Origin: a virus
Virus record (IMG/VR): IMGVR_UViG_3300033141_002294
Coordinates: 1 to 64,000 of that record
Length of the DNA stretch: 64,000 nucleotides
Strand: one strand, 5' to 3'
Shown here: positions 1 to 8,602 of the stretch, piece after piece
How positions within the stretch are numbered: position 1 is the stretch's first letter
Layout: each line of letters opens with the position of its first letter
The notes under the pieces: generated by a model
Told to the model about the DNA's origin: nothing
Database searches by the model: none
Seen by the model: the letters and a program-made list of their open reading frames with translations, nothing else
Made by a program: the position numbers and the translations under genes

Positions 1-152
1 ACATACTCGTCGGGCGCTTCCTCGATCCACTCCAGATTCAGCAGTTGCTTGATGCGATTCGGGCTGGTGATGGCCGATGACTGTAGCCTGTCGCCCGGCT
101 CGTAGGTCGTACCGCCCGTGTAGAACCGCTTTCTTACAACGTAGGTCGTCAT
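1..152 (-). CDS. small phage protein, 3' end cut by window edge
   Basis: The ATG at 152 overlaps the stop of the upstream gene (ATGA) and the frame stays open to base 1, giving at least 50 residues. The visible part begins MTTYVVRKRFYTGG and goes on through a YEPGD turn and an IKQLL helix. This resembles the short basic proteins often found just after capsid genes in tailed phages, but no function is assigned. It is the last visible gene of the late operon; head-tail connector and tail-tube genes would be expected beyond the edge. Confidence 0.65.
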   Translation of the reverse strand, partial: MTTYVVRKRFYTGGTTYEPGDRLQSSAITSPNRIKQLLNLEWIEEAPDEY

Positions 153-1039
153 TTGCAGAACACCTCGTTGATGTAGTGTGTTCCCTCATACGCTCCCGCC
201 AATTGGTGATGGGCGACGTTGTGGGTTTCCGCTTGCTTGCGGGCCTCGGCTTCCTCCCTGGCTATTTGCGCCAGTAGCTGGTCGAATGCCGCCTTGCAGA
301 TCTTCGCCTTATCCGGCCCGAGGTTCTTCGTCAGCCAGCCGATTGCTCCGCGGGCACCGATACACTGATTTACATGGCCCTCGGCTTTGGCCTTCTCTCT
401 CGCGTGGGCATTCCGCTTCTCGGCGAGTTCGCCCAGGCGGTCGCGGAGTTTGGGTCCCATGATGTTTTCCTCGAACCCGTAACGATAGGCCGACTTCAGC
501 AGGTCGGACTCCGGCGGTATGTAGACCTCGATACCCTGACCCAACGCCCAGCCGATGAGGAGTTCACACGATGGCCGCTGGTGCGCGTACTCCGTCTGTT
601 GCGCCATATCGACGCCGTAGATGCGGATCTCCTTGAACCTCTGATGGATGGCCAGGGCGATCATGTAGCTCACGGAGTTCGTCCAGTAGTCGGGGAACAG
701 GTTGAAAACCGCCTGCGGAAACTCGATGCCGTTGGGAATATCCGGGTGCGGTTTGCACAGGTAAACCGGGATGCCCATCTTCGCCAGCCGTTCGGCGTGA
801 TCCTCGCACCGCTCCTTGCCGCGCTTGCGGGTAAATCTGTCATAGTGCAGTTCGAACCAGCGGCTCCATGGAGCATTCTGCGGAATGTCGGGGTCGAGGT
901 AGAGTTCGTTCAGGCCCCAGTACTCGTAGTCGTCGGTCTTGTCCCAGGGCACGAATTTCTTCGAGTTCGCGAACCCCACGATGCAAACCCTGTCCTTGCG
1001 CTGCGGCTTGTCCTCAATGGTCTTGGTCTTGTCAGTCAT
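149..1039 (-). CDS. uncharacterised protein, candidate sugar transferase (paralogue 1)
   Basis: This 296-residue protein starts at an ATG behind AGGGGGTAA. It is a paralogue of the next gene upstream (1036..1605). Both share an N-terminal VCIVGFA/VAIVGGA glycine strand, a YWGLNELY or YWGFNELY block, WxRWFELH, VYPA/EFPQ, AYMIALAI-like helices, an IYGVD/MYGIN strand and a final GIEV..P..DLLK block. The C-terminal 60 residues are a charged Ala/Lys/Glu helix absent from the paralogue. The nucleotide-binding-like first strand and the position directly after pseB and pseC make a glycosyl- or nonulosonate-transferase role possible. That role is inferred from context; I do not recognise a named family. 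Confidence 0.8.
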   Translation of the reverse strand: MTDKTKTIEDKPQRKDRVCIVGFANSKKFVPWDKTDDYEYWGLNELYLDPDIPQNAPWSRWFELHYDRFTRKRGKERCEDHAERLAKMGIPVYLCKPHPDIPNGIEFPQAVFNLFPDYWTNSVSYMIALAIHQRFKEIRIYGVDMAQQTEYAHQRPSCELLIGWALGQGIEVYIPPESDLLKSAYRYGFEENIMGPKLRDRLGELAEKRNAHAREKAKAEGHVNQCIGARGAIGWLTKNLGPDKAKICKAAFDQLLAQIAREEAEARKQAETHNVAHHQLAGAYEGTHYINEVFCK

Positions 1040-1605
1040 TTTGCATTACCCCCTATGGTTTGTGGTGGATCAGCGAGGCCGTAAAGCCACTGTGCCTTCA
1101 GTAGGTCGCAGGTCGGCGACAGGTGCACTTCTATGCCCTTTCCTCTTGCCCAGCCGATGTAGTACTCCAGGCAGGAGCGCTGGGCCCTGTACTCATCGGA
1201 CAGCGATGTGTTGATTCCATACATGTAGATGCTTGGCCGTTTCTCCCAGATGGCCAGGGCTATCAACCATGCCGCAGAACCCGTCGCATACCGCCCGAAC
1301 TGGCAGGTCACTCCATATGCCGGATAAACGACGCTGTTTGGTATGGCCGGATGTACCTGCCACATGTAGACGGGCACCTGAAGAGCCGCCAGTGCCTTGA
1401 TGTGCTCCTCGGCTGGCGTTGGATAGTCCCTGTCCCATCTGTTGGCGTGTAGCTCGAACCAGCGCGCCCACGGCATGCCCGGGTATTTGCAGTAAAGTTC
1501 GTTGAACCCCCAGTAGTCCACATCGGAACGACCCAAAACGAAGTCGCTCCAAGCCGGGTCCTCCGGCGCTCCTCCCACAATTGCTACCCCGCGCAGGTTA
1601 CTCAA
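1036..1605 (-). CDS. uncharacterised protein, candidate sugar transferase (paralogue 2)
   Basis: This 189-residue protein is a shorter paralogue of the 149..1039 product, sharing its whole core but not its charged C-terminal helix. The start is a TTG at 1605, lying inside the last codons of pseC and preceded by GGGGGGTAAGG; no ATG is available nearby. Conserved blocks are IVGGAP, DYWGFNELY, RWFELHANRW, SAAWLIALAIW, IYMYGINTS and the C-terminal IGWARGKGIEVHLSP. The function is unknown. Overlap with pseC and the following gene implies co-translation with the sugar pathway. Confidence 0.8.
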   Translation of the reverse strand: MSNLRGVAIVGGAPEDPAWSDFVLGRSDVDYWGFNELYCKYPGMPWARWFELHANRWDRDYPTPAEEHIKALAALQVPVYMWQVHPAIPNSVVYPAYGVTCQFGRYATGSAAWLIALAIWEKRPSIYMYGINTSLSDEYRAQRSCLEYYIGWARGKGIEVHLSPTCDLLKAQWLYGLADPPQTIGGNAK

Positions 1606-2776
1606 TCACCTTACCCCCCAGTACTGTTTTCACGGCCTCGATAACCGTTTTTACATCCTCATTCGTCATTGCCGGGTACAGTGGGATCGTCAGGGTGCGC
1701 TCGTAGTACTGCTCGGCGTTGGGGCACGTCACGTTGGCATAGCCGTTGCGCCGATACCATGGGTGGTGGTAAACCGGCATGTAGTGTATCTGTGTGCCAA
1801 TACCCCTGTCGGCCAATTCCTTGCGCACATCATCGCGGGTGGTGCTCAGAGCGGTCCAGTCGACCTGGAGACTGTAGAGATGCCAGGCGGATTCGTCGCC
1901 GGGCCAGGGTCTGGGCAGGGCTACATGCTCCAGGTCGCAAAACGCTTTGTGATAGGCAGAAACAATCTCTAACCTGCGGGCCAGGAACCTGCGAAGCCAC
2001 CGAAGCTGTGACCTGCCCAGTGCGGCCTGAATATCGGTCATTCGGTAATTGTAGCCGAGGTCGACCATCAGACCATCTGGGCGGGTGAATCCGTGGTCGC
2101 GGAAGCACCGCAGGGCTTCCGCATATGCCGGGTTGCCCGTTGTGACTGCTCCGCCCTCACCGGTTGTGATCGTTTTAACGGGGTGGAAGCTGAACACCGT
2201 CATTTCAGCATACTCATTGCCGCCGACTCGGCCCGCGGGCGGCGACACCGCACCGAGTGCGTGAGAGGCATCAACGATGCCTATGCATCTGCGCACGTTT
2301 TCGGTGATCCATTTGCCGTTGAACAGACGGGGTCGGGTGTGTACTATGCCGATTTCCCTCCATGGCCGCCTGTCCCGCCAGGGATGCCCACACATATCAA
2401 CGGTGACCCAGCAATCCGTGTGCTCTGTAAGGGCTGCGCCTAACCGCTCGAAACTCGTGTCCGGTACATGCGGAGAGAACGCATCCACAAACACCGGTCT
2501 GCCACCGCAGTACAGTACGGCGTTGGCCGTGGCCGCAAACGTAATCGCCGGGACCAGCACCTCCGTGCCCGGTTTAACCCCGGCCACATGGTAGGCCGCA
2601 TGCAGTGCCGCCGTTCCGCTAGAGAACGTAACCGCATAATCGGCCCCTACGTACTCAGCCAGCGCCTCCTCGAAACGCTCGACGACCGGCCCCTGAGTGA
2701 GCCGGTCTGAGCGCAGAACTTCGGCTACCGCCTGAATGTCGTCTTCATCTACCCACTGTCTGCCGTATCCAAGCAT
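1598..2776 (-). CDS. pseC: UDP-4-amino-4,6-dideoxy-L-AltNAc aminotransferase (PseC-type)
   Basis: This is a DegT/DnrJ/EryC1/StrS-family PLP aminotransferase of 392 residues, the usual family length. The N-terminal blocks around SDRLTQGP and FSSGTAALHAAY and the segment VPAITFAATANAVLY are typical of PseC. The PLP lysine is predicted at K201 in SFHPVKTITTGEGG, with D169 in VDASHALGA contacting the pyridine nitrogen. In the pathway it transaminates the 4-keto sugar made by PseB. The start is the ATG behind GAGGGGGTAC; it overlaps the end of pseB by 28 bp. The central region between residues 130 and 165 is divergent. A perosamine-type aminotransferase is the alternative, but the pseB, pseG, pseI and pseF neighbours favour PseC. 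Confidence 0.9.
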   Translation of the reverse strand: MLGYGRQWVDEDDIQAVAEVLRSDRLTQGPVVERFEEALAEYVGADYAVTFSSGTAALHAAYHVAGVKPGTEVLVPAITFAATANAVLYCGGRPVFVDAFSPHVPDTSFERLGAALTEHTDCWVTVDMCGHPWRDRRPWREIGIVHTRPRLFNGKWITENVRRCIGIVDASHALGAVSPPAGRVGGNEYAEMTVFSFHPVKTITTGEGGAVTTGNPAYAEALRCFRDHGFTRPDGLMVDLGYNYRMTDIQAALGRSQLRWLRRFLARRLEIVSAYHKAFCDLEHVALPRPWPGDESAWHLYSLQVDWTALSTTRDDVRKELADRGIGTQIHYMPVYHHPWYRRNGYANVTCPNAEQYYERTLTIPLYPAMTNEDVKTVIEAVKTVLGGKVIE

Positions 2777-3741
2777 GTGATGTACCCCCTCAGATCATCT
2801 ACCCCCAGCCACCAGTCGTTTGTGTCACTGCGGTAGGACCAGCCTGCGGGTACCGGATCGCCGCTCTTGCACTCCTGCCAGTAGGGACTCGCTGAGTAGA
2901 TGATGTAGGTGCTGCCGTCTTGGCGGGTGTGGCGACTCTCCTGTTCCGAAATCAACTCTTCGTGTACCTTCTCGCCGCCTCTGATGCCGATGATGCGTTG
3001 CTCATAACCCGGAGCGACGGCCTCCGCAAGGTCGGTCACGCGCATGCTCGGCAGACGAGGGACAAACACCTCGCCCCCCTGCATGCGATCGAGGCATTGC
3101 AGGATAAACGCGGCGGCCTGGGGCAGCGTGATCCAAAACCGCGTCATTTGCGTGTCGGTGATGGTGACATAGCCCGACTTCGCTTGCTCTTGGAACAACG
3201 GGACCACCGAACCCCGCGACCCTACCACATTGCCGTATCGGGCCACCGCCAGCTGCGTGTTGCGTCCACCTGCGTAGACCGTGCCCTGGACCGTTACCCT
3301 TTCGGCGCACAACTTGGTTGCCCCATAGAGGTTAATCGGGTTAACTGCTTTATCCGTGCTGATGAGCAACATTTGAGACACGCCGCAGGCGATGCAGGCC
3401 GAGACGACGTTTTGGGTGCCGATGACGTTGGTCTTGATAACCTCGTCCGGATTGTACTCGCCAGAAGGCACCTGTTTGAGTGCAGCGGTATGGATGATTA
3501 TGTCTACTCCGCTCAGGGCCTGCATCAGGCGTGGCCGATCCCTGACGTCGCCCAGCCAGTAGCGCATGGGTGAGCCCGACATCGGGCGTTTCTGCGCCAT
3601 TTCTGATTGCTTGAGTTCATCCCGGCTGAACACGATGATTCGTCTAGGGGGGGAGGGGTGGGCCAACAGTGTCTTGACCAACTGCTGGCCCAGTGAACCC
3701 GTGCCGCCCGTGATTAGGACGCTTTTACCTTCAAACCGCAC
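2749..3741 (-). CDS. pseB: UDP-GlcNAc 4,6-dehydratase, inverting (PseB-type)
   Basis: This is an extended short-chain dehydrogenase/reductase of the FlaA1/PseB type. It shows the NAD(P)-binding GGTGSLG near the N-terminus, the AALKQVP loop, a STDKA motif and the YGATK pair (Y and K four residues apart) that replaces a classical YxxxK. PseB converts UDP-GlcNAc to the 4-keto-6-deoxy sugar with C5 inversion, the first committed step to pseudaminic acid. I place the start at the GTG at 3741 because GGAGGGG lies five bases upstream; an earlier GTG at 3756 overlaps the stop of the preceding gene and would add five residues (GGVGV-like) with no good ribosome site. The C-terminal 50 residues are rich in aromatic residues. 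Confidence 0.9.
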   Translation of the reverse strand: MRFEGKSVLITGGTGSLGQQLVKTLLAHPSPPRRIIVFSRDELKQSEMAQKRPMSGSPMRYWLGDVRDRPRLMQALSGVDIIIHTAALKQVPSGEYNPDEVIKTNVIGTQNVVSACIACGVSQMLLISTDKAVNPINLYGATKLCAERVTVQGTVYAGGRNTQLAVARYGNVVGSRGSVVPLFQEQAKSGYVTITDTQMTRFWITLPQAAAFILQCLDRMQGGEVFVPRLPSMRVTDLAEAVAPGYEQRIIGIRGGEKVHEELISEQESRHTRQDGSTYIIYSASPYWQECKSGDPVPAGWSYRSDTNDWWLGVDDLRGYITCLDTADSG

Positions 3742-3755
3742 TCCTACCCCTCCCA

Positions 3756-5471
3756 CTAAGTGGTTGTGATACTGCTGACCTGGTCGGTGCTCGATACGAT
3801 GAGCCAGCGCTCGCAGGTCTGGGCAATTAGCTGAACTACCTGGCCTGCACTGCCAAACACCAACCTACGATTGCTGCCGTCAAACGTGATGCCGGTAGAG
3901 CCCGTAGCGCCGCTGATGATGACGCTTGCCCACTCCGACGTGTTACTGATGCTGGCTGCAAAGATGGTCTTGTGTAAGCCCACCACCGGGTTCGCAAGGG
4001 TATACGTCGTGCCCGACGACGCACTGGTGATGGTTGACACACCGTAGGCCAGCAGAGTGTCACCGGGGCCGGACGATGCCTCTACGTTGTCGACCAGTCC
4101 GCCACTCGCCTTGAGTCTGCCCGACGCCTCGATGTCGCTGGTGGCGTTTACGCCCAGACAGGAGACATCGGAGGTGGCGTTGATGCTCAGGGCTGATGCG
4201 CTGCTGCTGAACGTCGCGCCAAGGGCGCTGATGTCGGAGGTCACACCAACCGACAAGAACGAACCGCTGCTGCTGACGGTCACCCCAAGGCTCACCGACA
4301 GATCGGATGTCACACCGAGAGAAGCGAACGTACCACTGCTGCTTGCCGTGAATCCTCGCGCCGATACGTCTGACGTTGCAGTCAGTCCGACGCAACTGAC
4401 ATCGGAGGTAACGCTGAGAGACAGCAGAGTGCCCGAGCTCGATGCCGTCAGACCACGACACGACAGGTCGGAGGTCAGGGTCGCCCCGACCGCAGACAGG
4501 TCGCTGGTGATGCCCAGCGAGAGGACCGACCCGCTACTGGAGGCGGTGAGCCCCCGACAGGACAGGTCAGATGTAAGCGTAGCACCGACGGCCGACAGGT
4601 CGGAAGTCACGCCAATGCTCAAGAACGAACCCGAACTGCTGACCGTAACACCCCGACTCACTTTGATGTCGCTCGTGACCGATAGCGACAGGGCAGAACC
4701 ACTGCTGCTGAGGGTCAAGCCACGGGCGGAGATGTCCGAGGTTGCCGTCAGTCCGAGACAACTGACGTCAGACGTGACACCGACGCTGAGAAACGATCCC
4801 GAACTGCTGGCGGTGAATCCCTGGCAGGTGATATCGCTCGAACTGGCGAGACTGTCCACCGTAGCATCGCTGGACAGGGTCAGACTGCGCCCGGTAATGC
4901 CGCTTGTCACGCCCACCGACAGGAAACTCCCGCTACTCGACGCCGTAAATCCCTGGCAGGTAATGTCGCTGGAGGACGCCAGGGAATCTACGGTTGCATC
5001 GCTGGACAGCGTCAGGGAACGTCCACTGATGCCGCTTGTTACGCCGACACTCAAAAATGAGCCACTACTCGATGCAGTGAATCCCTGGCAGGTGATGTCG
5101 CTACTCGACGCCACGCTGCCGACTGTGGCCTCACTCGAAAGAGTCAGGTTAATGCCGCTGATGCCACTACTGGAGGCGATGGTCGCGCCGACTACCGCAC
5201 TACTGGCGGTCAGGGTTTCGGCGGAGAAATCGCTCGTCAGTGTGAGCCCTCTGCCGGTAAACTCGCCGTCGGAGTCAATAGATGCCACGAGGGTTGTCGA
5301 ACTGTCGTAGATGTTGACGCTCCGGGCACCGGCGGCGTCCCTCAGTTTGAGGTTGATGTCTCCGGTACTGCTGTCGGGGCGGATGGTCACACCGCCGTCT
5401 TTACTGATTACCGTCTCGCCGAGGTCCGCACCCGGTGCATGGACCTGCCGACGGAACTTTTCAATACCCAT
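3756..5471 (-). CDS. Ser/Thr-rich repetitive structural (fibre-like) protein
   Basis: The product is about 571 residues. After an N-terminal 60 residues without repeats it is dominated by imperfect 20-28-residue units of the form TSDxSxxGxTxSSSGSxLSxGV. Serine is by far the most common residue. The regular short beta-strand pattern suggests a beta-helical or beta-solenoid fibre. The last 110 residues are non-repetitive and could be a tip or chaperone-like domain. The start chosen is the ATG at 5471 with GAGGTG six bases upstream (a GTG at 5480 lacks spacing). It lies between the capsid gene and pseB. The hydroxyl-rich repeats make it the obvious candidate acceptor for the sugar pathway, which is inference. 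Confidence 0.85.
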   Translation of the reverse strand: MGIEKFRRQVHAPGADLGETVISKDGGVTIRPDSSTGDINLKLRDAAGARSVNIYDSSTTLVASIDSDGEFTGRGLTLTSDFSAETLTASSAVVGATIASSSGISGINLTLSSEATVGSVASSSDITCQGFTASSSGSFLSVGVTSGISGRSLTLSSDATVDSLASSSDITCQGFTASSSGSFLSVGVTSGITGRSLTLSSDATVDSLASSSDITCQGFTASSSGSFLSVGVTSDVSCLGLTATSDISARGLTLSSSGSALSLSVTSDIKVSRGVTVSSSGSFLSIGVTSDLSAVGATLTSDLSCRGLTASSSGSVLSLGITSDLSAVGATLTSDLSCRGLTASSSGTLLSLSVTSDVSCVGLTATSDVSARGFTASSSGTFASLGVTSDLSVSLGVTVSSSGSFLSVGVTSDISALGATFSSSASALSINATSDVSCLGVNATSDIEASGRLKASGGLVDNVEASSGPGDTLLAYGVSTITSASSGTTYTLANPVVGLHKTIFAASISNTSEWASVIISGATGSTGITFDGSNRRLVFGSAGQVVQLIAQTCERWLIVSSTDQVSSITTT

Positions 5472-5524
5472 ACGGGTCACCTCTGCGGGGTTGCTCGCTC
5501 CCCCAAGCGGCGGTTCCCCACAGG

Positions 5525-5554
5525 GTAGGGGCCTGCCTCCCGACAGGCCCCTAC
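5525..5554. terminator. perfect 11-bp hairpin after the capsid gene
   Basis: GTAGGGGCCTG at 5525-5535 is repeated inverted at 5544-5554 around an 8-base loop. It lies in the 100-bp gap between the capsid gene and the fibre gene. There is no T-run on either side, so it is more likely an attenuator or mRNA-stabilising stem that raises capsid over downstream expression than a full terminator. Confidence 0.55.
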
Positions 5555-5579
5555 GTGGACATTGTTATTCGCTCTTGGC

Positions 5580-6581
5580 TCACGCCACGATGCTGGTAAA
5601 GTACGCTCCGAGGTCCGCAGCCACGACCTTCATATCGTAGGCCATTCCGCCTTCAATACGGTCGGCCTCCAGCTTTTCCATGCGGAATTTCTTCATCTTC
5701 ACGCCCATGTTGTTCAGGCCGGTGTAGCCCGACCAAGTGAACGTATAGCCCGCACTCGGAGTGCGCAGGCCGGGGGCAGGGGCCGCATAGCACAGCAACG
5801 CGCTCTTGCCGTAGATGAACGACTTGGTATGGCTCGTCCGGCCTTCGGGTGTGGTGACCTTGATGCAACGAGGCACGAAGATGCGGTCGACCTCGAACAG
5901 TCCGGCCAGAATCTCCGTGGTAACCACGCCGCGTTGGGTGTACTTGATGCGGTCGAGAATGTCTGGATGATGCTTCAGGCGGTCGAACACCTTCGGGCCG
6001 AGGACCAGTGTATTCGGCCATTTGCCCGTCTTCTCCATGATGCTGGTCGCCTGTTCCGACACATCCTCAATCGGCGTGGAGTCGACGTCATTCCACTGTA
6101 CCACCTCGTCGGTGCTCGGGGCGGATGATACGCCGGTGATGTCGGTCGACCCAGTAGCGCCGGTCCAGACGCCGGTGGTCATGTTGTCGGTGGCCCAGTC
6201 GATTTCGCGGGTCAGCAACAGGTTGCCCATAACGAACTCGGTGCCCTCGCGGTCCAATTGAATTACCGAGTCGGCATTGGCCCGCTCCTGGTCGGCGACG
6301 TCCTTGTGAAACGCGTACACGTCGCAGCGGTAGCTGTCAGTATTGAGCTTATACCCGCCACCTGCGGATTCTGTAGCCGGAGCGCGCTTTTGCGCTTCGG
6401 CCCGGAACCAGTAGTCCATGTCGTAGGTGTAGTAGATGTCACTCTGTTTCTGGACCGGGACTCGCGGGAATACCCGGTCCGCGATATACTCACTGGCGTC
6501 CTGCATGAATGCGATGCTGAGGTTGGTCAGCACTGCATTTTGATGCACGTCAGTTGCCGTTGGGTTCGGCAATGCATTCAC
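5580..6581 (-). CDS. major capsid protein
   Basis: This 333-residue protein matches a well-known family of siphovirus major capsid proteins. The start has the LSIAFMQDASEYIADRVFP block. Next come PVQKQSDIYYTYD, the WFRAEAQKRAP.TESAGGGY block and a CDVYAFHKDVADQERAN helix. Later come the VVQWND and PNTLVLGPKVFDRLKHHPDI segments, and a C-terminal ADRIEGGMAYDMKVVAADLG. The gene follows protease, scaffold and decoration genes in the standard head order. The SD is AAGGGAGAGTGA. Confidence 0.93.
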   Translation of the reverse strand: MNALPNPTATDVHQNAVLTNLSIAFMQDASEYIADRVFPRVPVQKQSDIYYTYDMDYWFRAEAQKRAPATESAGGGYKLNTDSYRCDVYAFHKDVADQERANADSVIQLDREGTEFVMGNLLLTREIDWATDNMTTGVWTGATGSTDITGVSSAPSTDEVVQWNDVDSTPIEDVSEQATSIMEKTGKWPNTLVLGPKVFDRLKHHPDILDRIKYTQRGVVTTEILAGLFEVDRIFVPRCIKVTTPEGRTSHTKSFIYGKSALLCYAAPAPGLRTPSAGYTFTWSGYTGLNNMGVKMKKFRMEKLEADRIEGGMAYDMKVVAADLGAYFTSIVA

Positions 6582-6652
6582 TCTCCCTTGAGTGCTGCTC
6601 GCCTACCCCTGGCGGCATTCCCCATATAGAGCCTGCAGAGTCGGTATCGGTA

Positions 6653-7033
6653 CTAGGTCGTGGCCGGTGTCTGGAGCAGCATCGTCAGAATGTCGCCTGC
6701 CGAGCCGCTGGAGCCGGTGATGATCTGGCCCAACACGTAAGACCCGGCGGTCGAAGCCTGTCCACGCCCGACACTAGAGCAGGCCACTGATTCAGCCAGG
6801 CCGATACTCCCGTCGGTGTTGATCTTCGTGATGCTGCCCGGCAGGGCCACAGCGGCGTCATACCCGCTAGACGGGTTGTTCTGGAGTACACCAAGCACGC
6901 GGCCTCCAATGCCGGTTGACAGGTACACATAGCCGTCACTCGTCGCCGCAGAGACGAACCGATACTGGCCGGTGCTGCTAAGGTCCTCACCGGCGGTGAA
7001 GGGCCAAGTGCGGAGCAGTCCCTCTTGAGCCAT
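6653..7033 (-). CDS. head decoration / capsid cement protein (DUF2190-like)
   Basis: This 126-residue protein has the hallmarks of DUF2190-type capsid decoration proteins: Gly/Ser/Ala-rich beta segments, a LSSTGQYRFV opening, a GVLQNNPSSGYDAAVAL central block and a GQASTAGSYVLGQII C-terminal block. It lies directly upstream of the capsid gene, where such trimeric cement proteins are normally encoded. Its ATG overlaps the stop codon of the scaffold gene. Confidence 0.82.
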   Translation of the reverse strand: MAQEGLLRTWPFTAGEDLSSTGQYRFVSAATSDGYVYLSTGIGGRVLGVLQNNPSSGYDAAVALPGSITKINTDGSIGLAESVACSSVGRGQASTAGSYVLGQIITGSSGSAGDILTMLLQTPATT

Positions 7034-7914
7034 TAACCAGCAGCCTCCCTTTCATATGCTTTGGCAACCTCCGGGTCGGTGGTCGCCATGCGAATTGCGT
7101 CACTGCGCTTCAAGTTCGAATCGGCCTTCATGAACTCATCGGCCTTCTTCTTGATGAGGTCCGAGACCGACGGAACCTCGTCGCTCGACTTGCCGATTTC
7201 CTGGAACAGCCCTGCGTCTACGGCCCGCGCCTGCTCGCCTGCCCACATCTCCCGCAGACTCTTGGCGAGTTCCGGATCGGCGTTTTCGGCCTTCTCCAGC
7301 ATGGTAGCAAGCTCGTTCGTCGACTTGCCGAGCCGGTCGAACTTGACTACCTCCTGGCGCAAGTTGGCCCGCCGACGCTCCAACCTCTCGGCGTCCAGGT
7401 CCTCGCGGAGCTTCTTAATTAGCTCATCGCGCTTGGCAAGCTCGACTGTCAACTGGTCCTTGTCGTCCTTCTCTTCCTTGGCCTTCTCGACGTCGTCCTT
7501 GGGCTTGTCCTCGGCTGCCTTCTTCGCCTCAGCGATCTGCGCTTCAACGAGCTTGCGTTGCTCCTCGGGCAGGGTCTTCAGCACATCCTCGTAGCTCTTG
7601 ACCTCCGTAGTCTCCTTGCCCTTCGGGTCCTCCGGCATGGGGTCTCCACGTCCTTTCTCGGTTGTCTGTTGCTGGTCGTCGGCCCCCACTTCCTTCATCA
7701 GATCGTCCAGACCCTTGCGTGTGGCCGTAATCCAACCGACCAGCCTGTCCTTCAAACTCACCGGTCCGCCTCCCTTCTCCACAGGTTCCGGCTCCTCTCC
7801 TGCCTGCCGCCGCATCAGCATCACCTGTGCGCCGGGGCTGGAGCCTGCATCCACGCCGCTCACGAACTCCAAGCGCAAGTTTTTTAGCCTGTGCGGTTTC
7901 TTCGGCTCAGGCAT
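7033..7914 (-). CDS. putative capsid scaffolding protein
   Basis: This 293-residue protein starts with LRLEFVSGVDAGSSPGAQVMLM, a segment also seen at the start of phage protease/scaffold-associated proteins. It is then almost wholly charged helix with long Lys/Glu/Asp coiled-coil stretches from about residue 85 to 235. Composition, coiled coil and place between the protease and the decoration/capsid genes fit an internal scaffold that the protease would remove. No catalytic motif was seen. It overlaps the protease gene by 8 bp. Confidence 0.75.
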   Translation of the reverse strand: MPEPKKPHRLKNLRLEFVSGVDAGSSPGAQVMLMRRQAGEEPEPVEKGGGPVSLKDRLVGWITATRKGLDDLMKEVGADDQQQTTEKGRGDPMPEDPKGKETTEVKSYEDVLKTLPEEQRKLVEAQIAEAKKAAEDKPKDDVEKAKEEKDDKDQLTVELAKRDELIKKLREDLDAERLERRRANLRQEVVKFDRLGKSTNELATMLEKAENADPELAKSLREMWAGEQARAVDAGLFQEIGKSSDEVPSVSDLIKKKADEFMKADSNLKRSDAIRMATTDPEVAKAYEREAAG

Positions 7915-8596
7915 CGTCTATCACCTCAATCTCCGCCGTCCCTCCAATCGAGAACATTGCGTACTCGCCGTCTTTGAACTTCTGCAACACCTCGTCACTG
8001 TGGGGTCTGAATCCCACCCACATACCGCGCCAGCCGTACGGTTTCGGCTGGCCGGGGAACATGGCCTCCAGCTTGCGGTCGTCAATGAAGGCACACTCAA
8101 CAAGGTCCCCGGCTCGTTCCCAGTCGTGTTGCTGGTCCATGCCTCGGGCCTCGGCAACGAAATCATAGCAGGCACGTTCCAAGTCGATGTCCTCAATGAT
8201 CGCGTTGTGACTGTCGAAGACCGGCTGGCGCCCGTCCTTGGTCACCTGCGCGTTGGTGTAGCCCCAGCCGAAGACGACGCCGAGTTCCTCATCGACATCC
8301 TCAACCTTGTAAATCTTCGCGTCGGCCTGCGTCACCGTCTCCTGCCATCTGCGCTTGACGGCGTCGGGATGTTCTGAGACCCATTTACGGGCCTGCTGCG
8401 CCGTAAACTTGTCCTTTGGAAAGATGAGCGACTGCAGTGTCATCGTGGTCTGGCCTTCCAGCCTGCCTACGACGCCTTTCACGCCGCTGTCGCCCATACT
8501 GATGGTGCGGAACGACCCTTCCTGGAACTTCCCGGGATCTCTCACTCTGTAGCGATAGCTGCTGCTGGTTTCGTCCCAGCCGCCATCTTGGGGCAT
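7907..8596 (-). CDS. prohead serine protease, XkdF-like
   Basis: This 229-residue protein resembles XkdF-family phage proteases. The N-terminal part includes FRTISMGD.GVKGVVGRL and a KFTAQQARKWVSEHPD helix. The catalytic-type part contains VFDSHNAIIEDIDLERACYDF followed by the QHDWE and DLVECAFIDD segments, in the order expected for the H/S-type active site. It should cleave scaffold during capsid maturation. The start has an excellent AGGAGGTGATCC ribosome site. It follows pseG by only six bases. Confidence 0.85.
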   Translation of the reverse strand: MPQDGGWDETSSSYRYRVRDPGKFQEGSFRTISMGDSGVKGVVGRLEGQTTMTLQSLIFPKDKFTAQQARKWVSEHPDAVKRRWQETVTQADAKIYKVEDVDEELGVVFGWGYTNAQVTKDGRQPVFDSHNAIIEDIDLERACYDFVAEARGMDQQHDWERAGDLVECAFIDDRKLEAMFPGQPKPYGWRGMWVGFRPHSDEVLQKFKDGEYAMFSIGGTAEIEVIDDA

Positions 8597-8602
8597 TGGG
8601 GA

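Noticed and set aside
374-1084. Plus-strand 236-codon frame
   Set aside because: It is a shadow of the minus-strand gene 149..1039, which has a good ribosome site and a paralogue.
4057-5310. 417-codon plus-strand open frame
   Set aside because: It is antisense to the repeat fibre gene; the repeats keep the frame open. Its product is a periodic Leu/Arg/Asp/Pro string and there is no ribosome site.
3756-5471. Regular DNA repeats that could suggest a CRISPR array
   Set aside because: The units are imperfect, coding and without unique spacers; they encode the Ser-rich fibre repeats.
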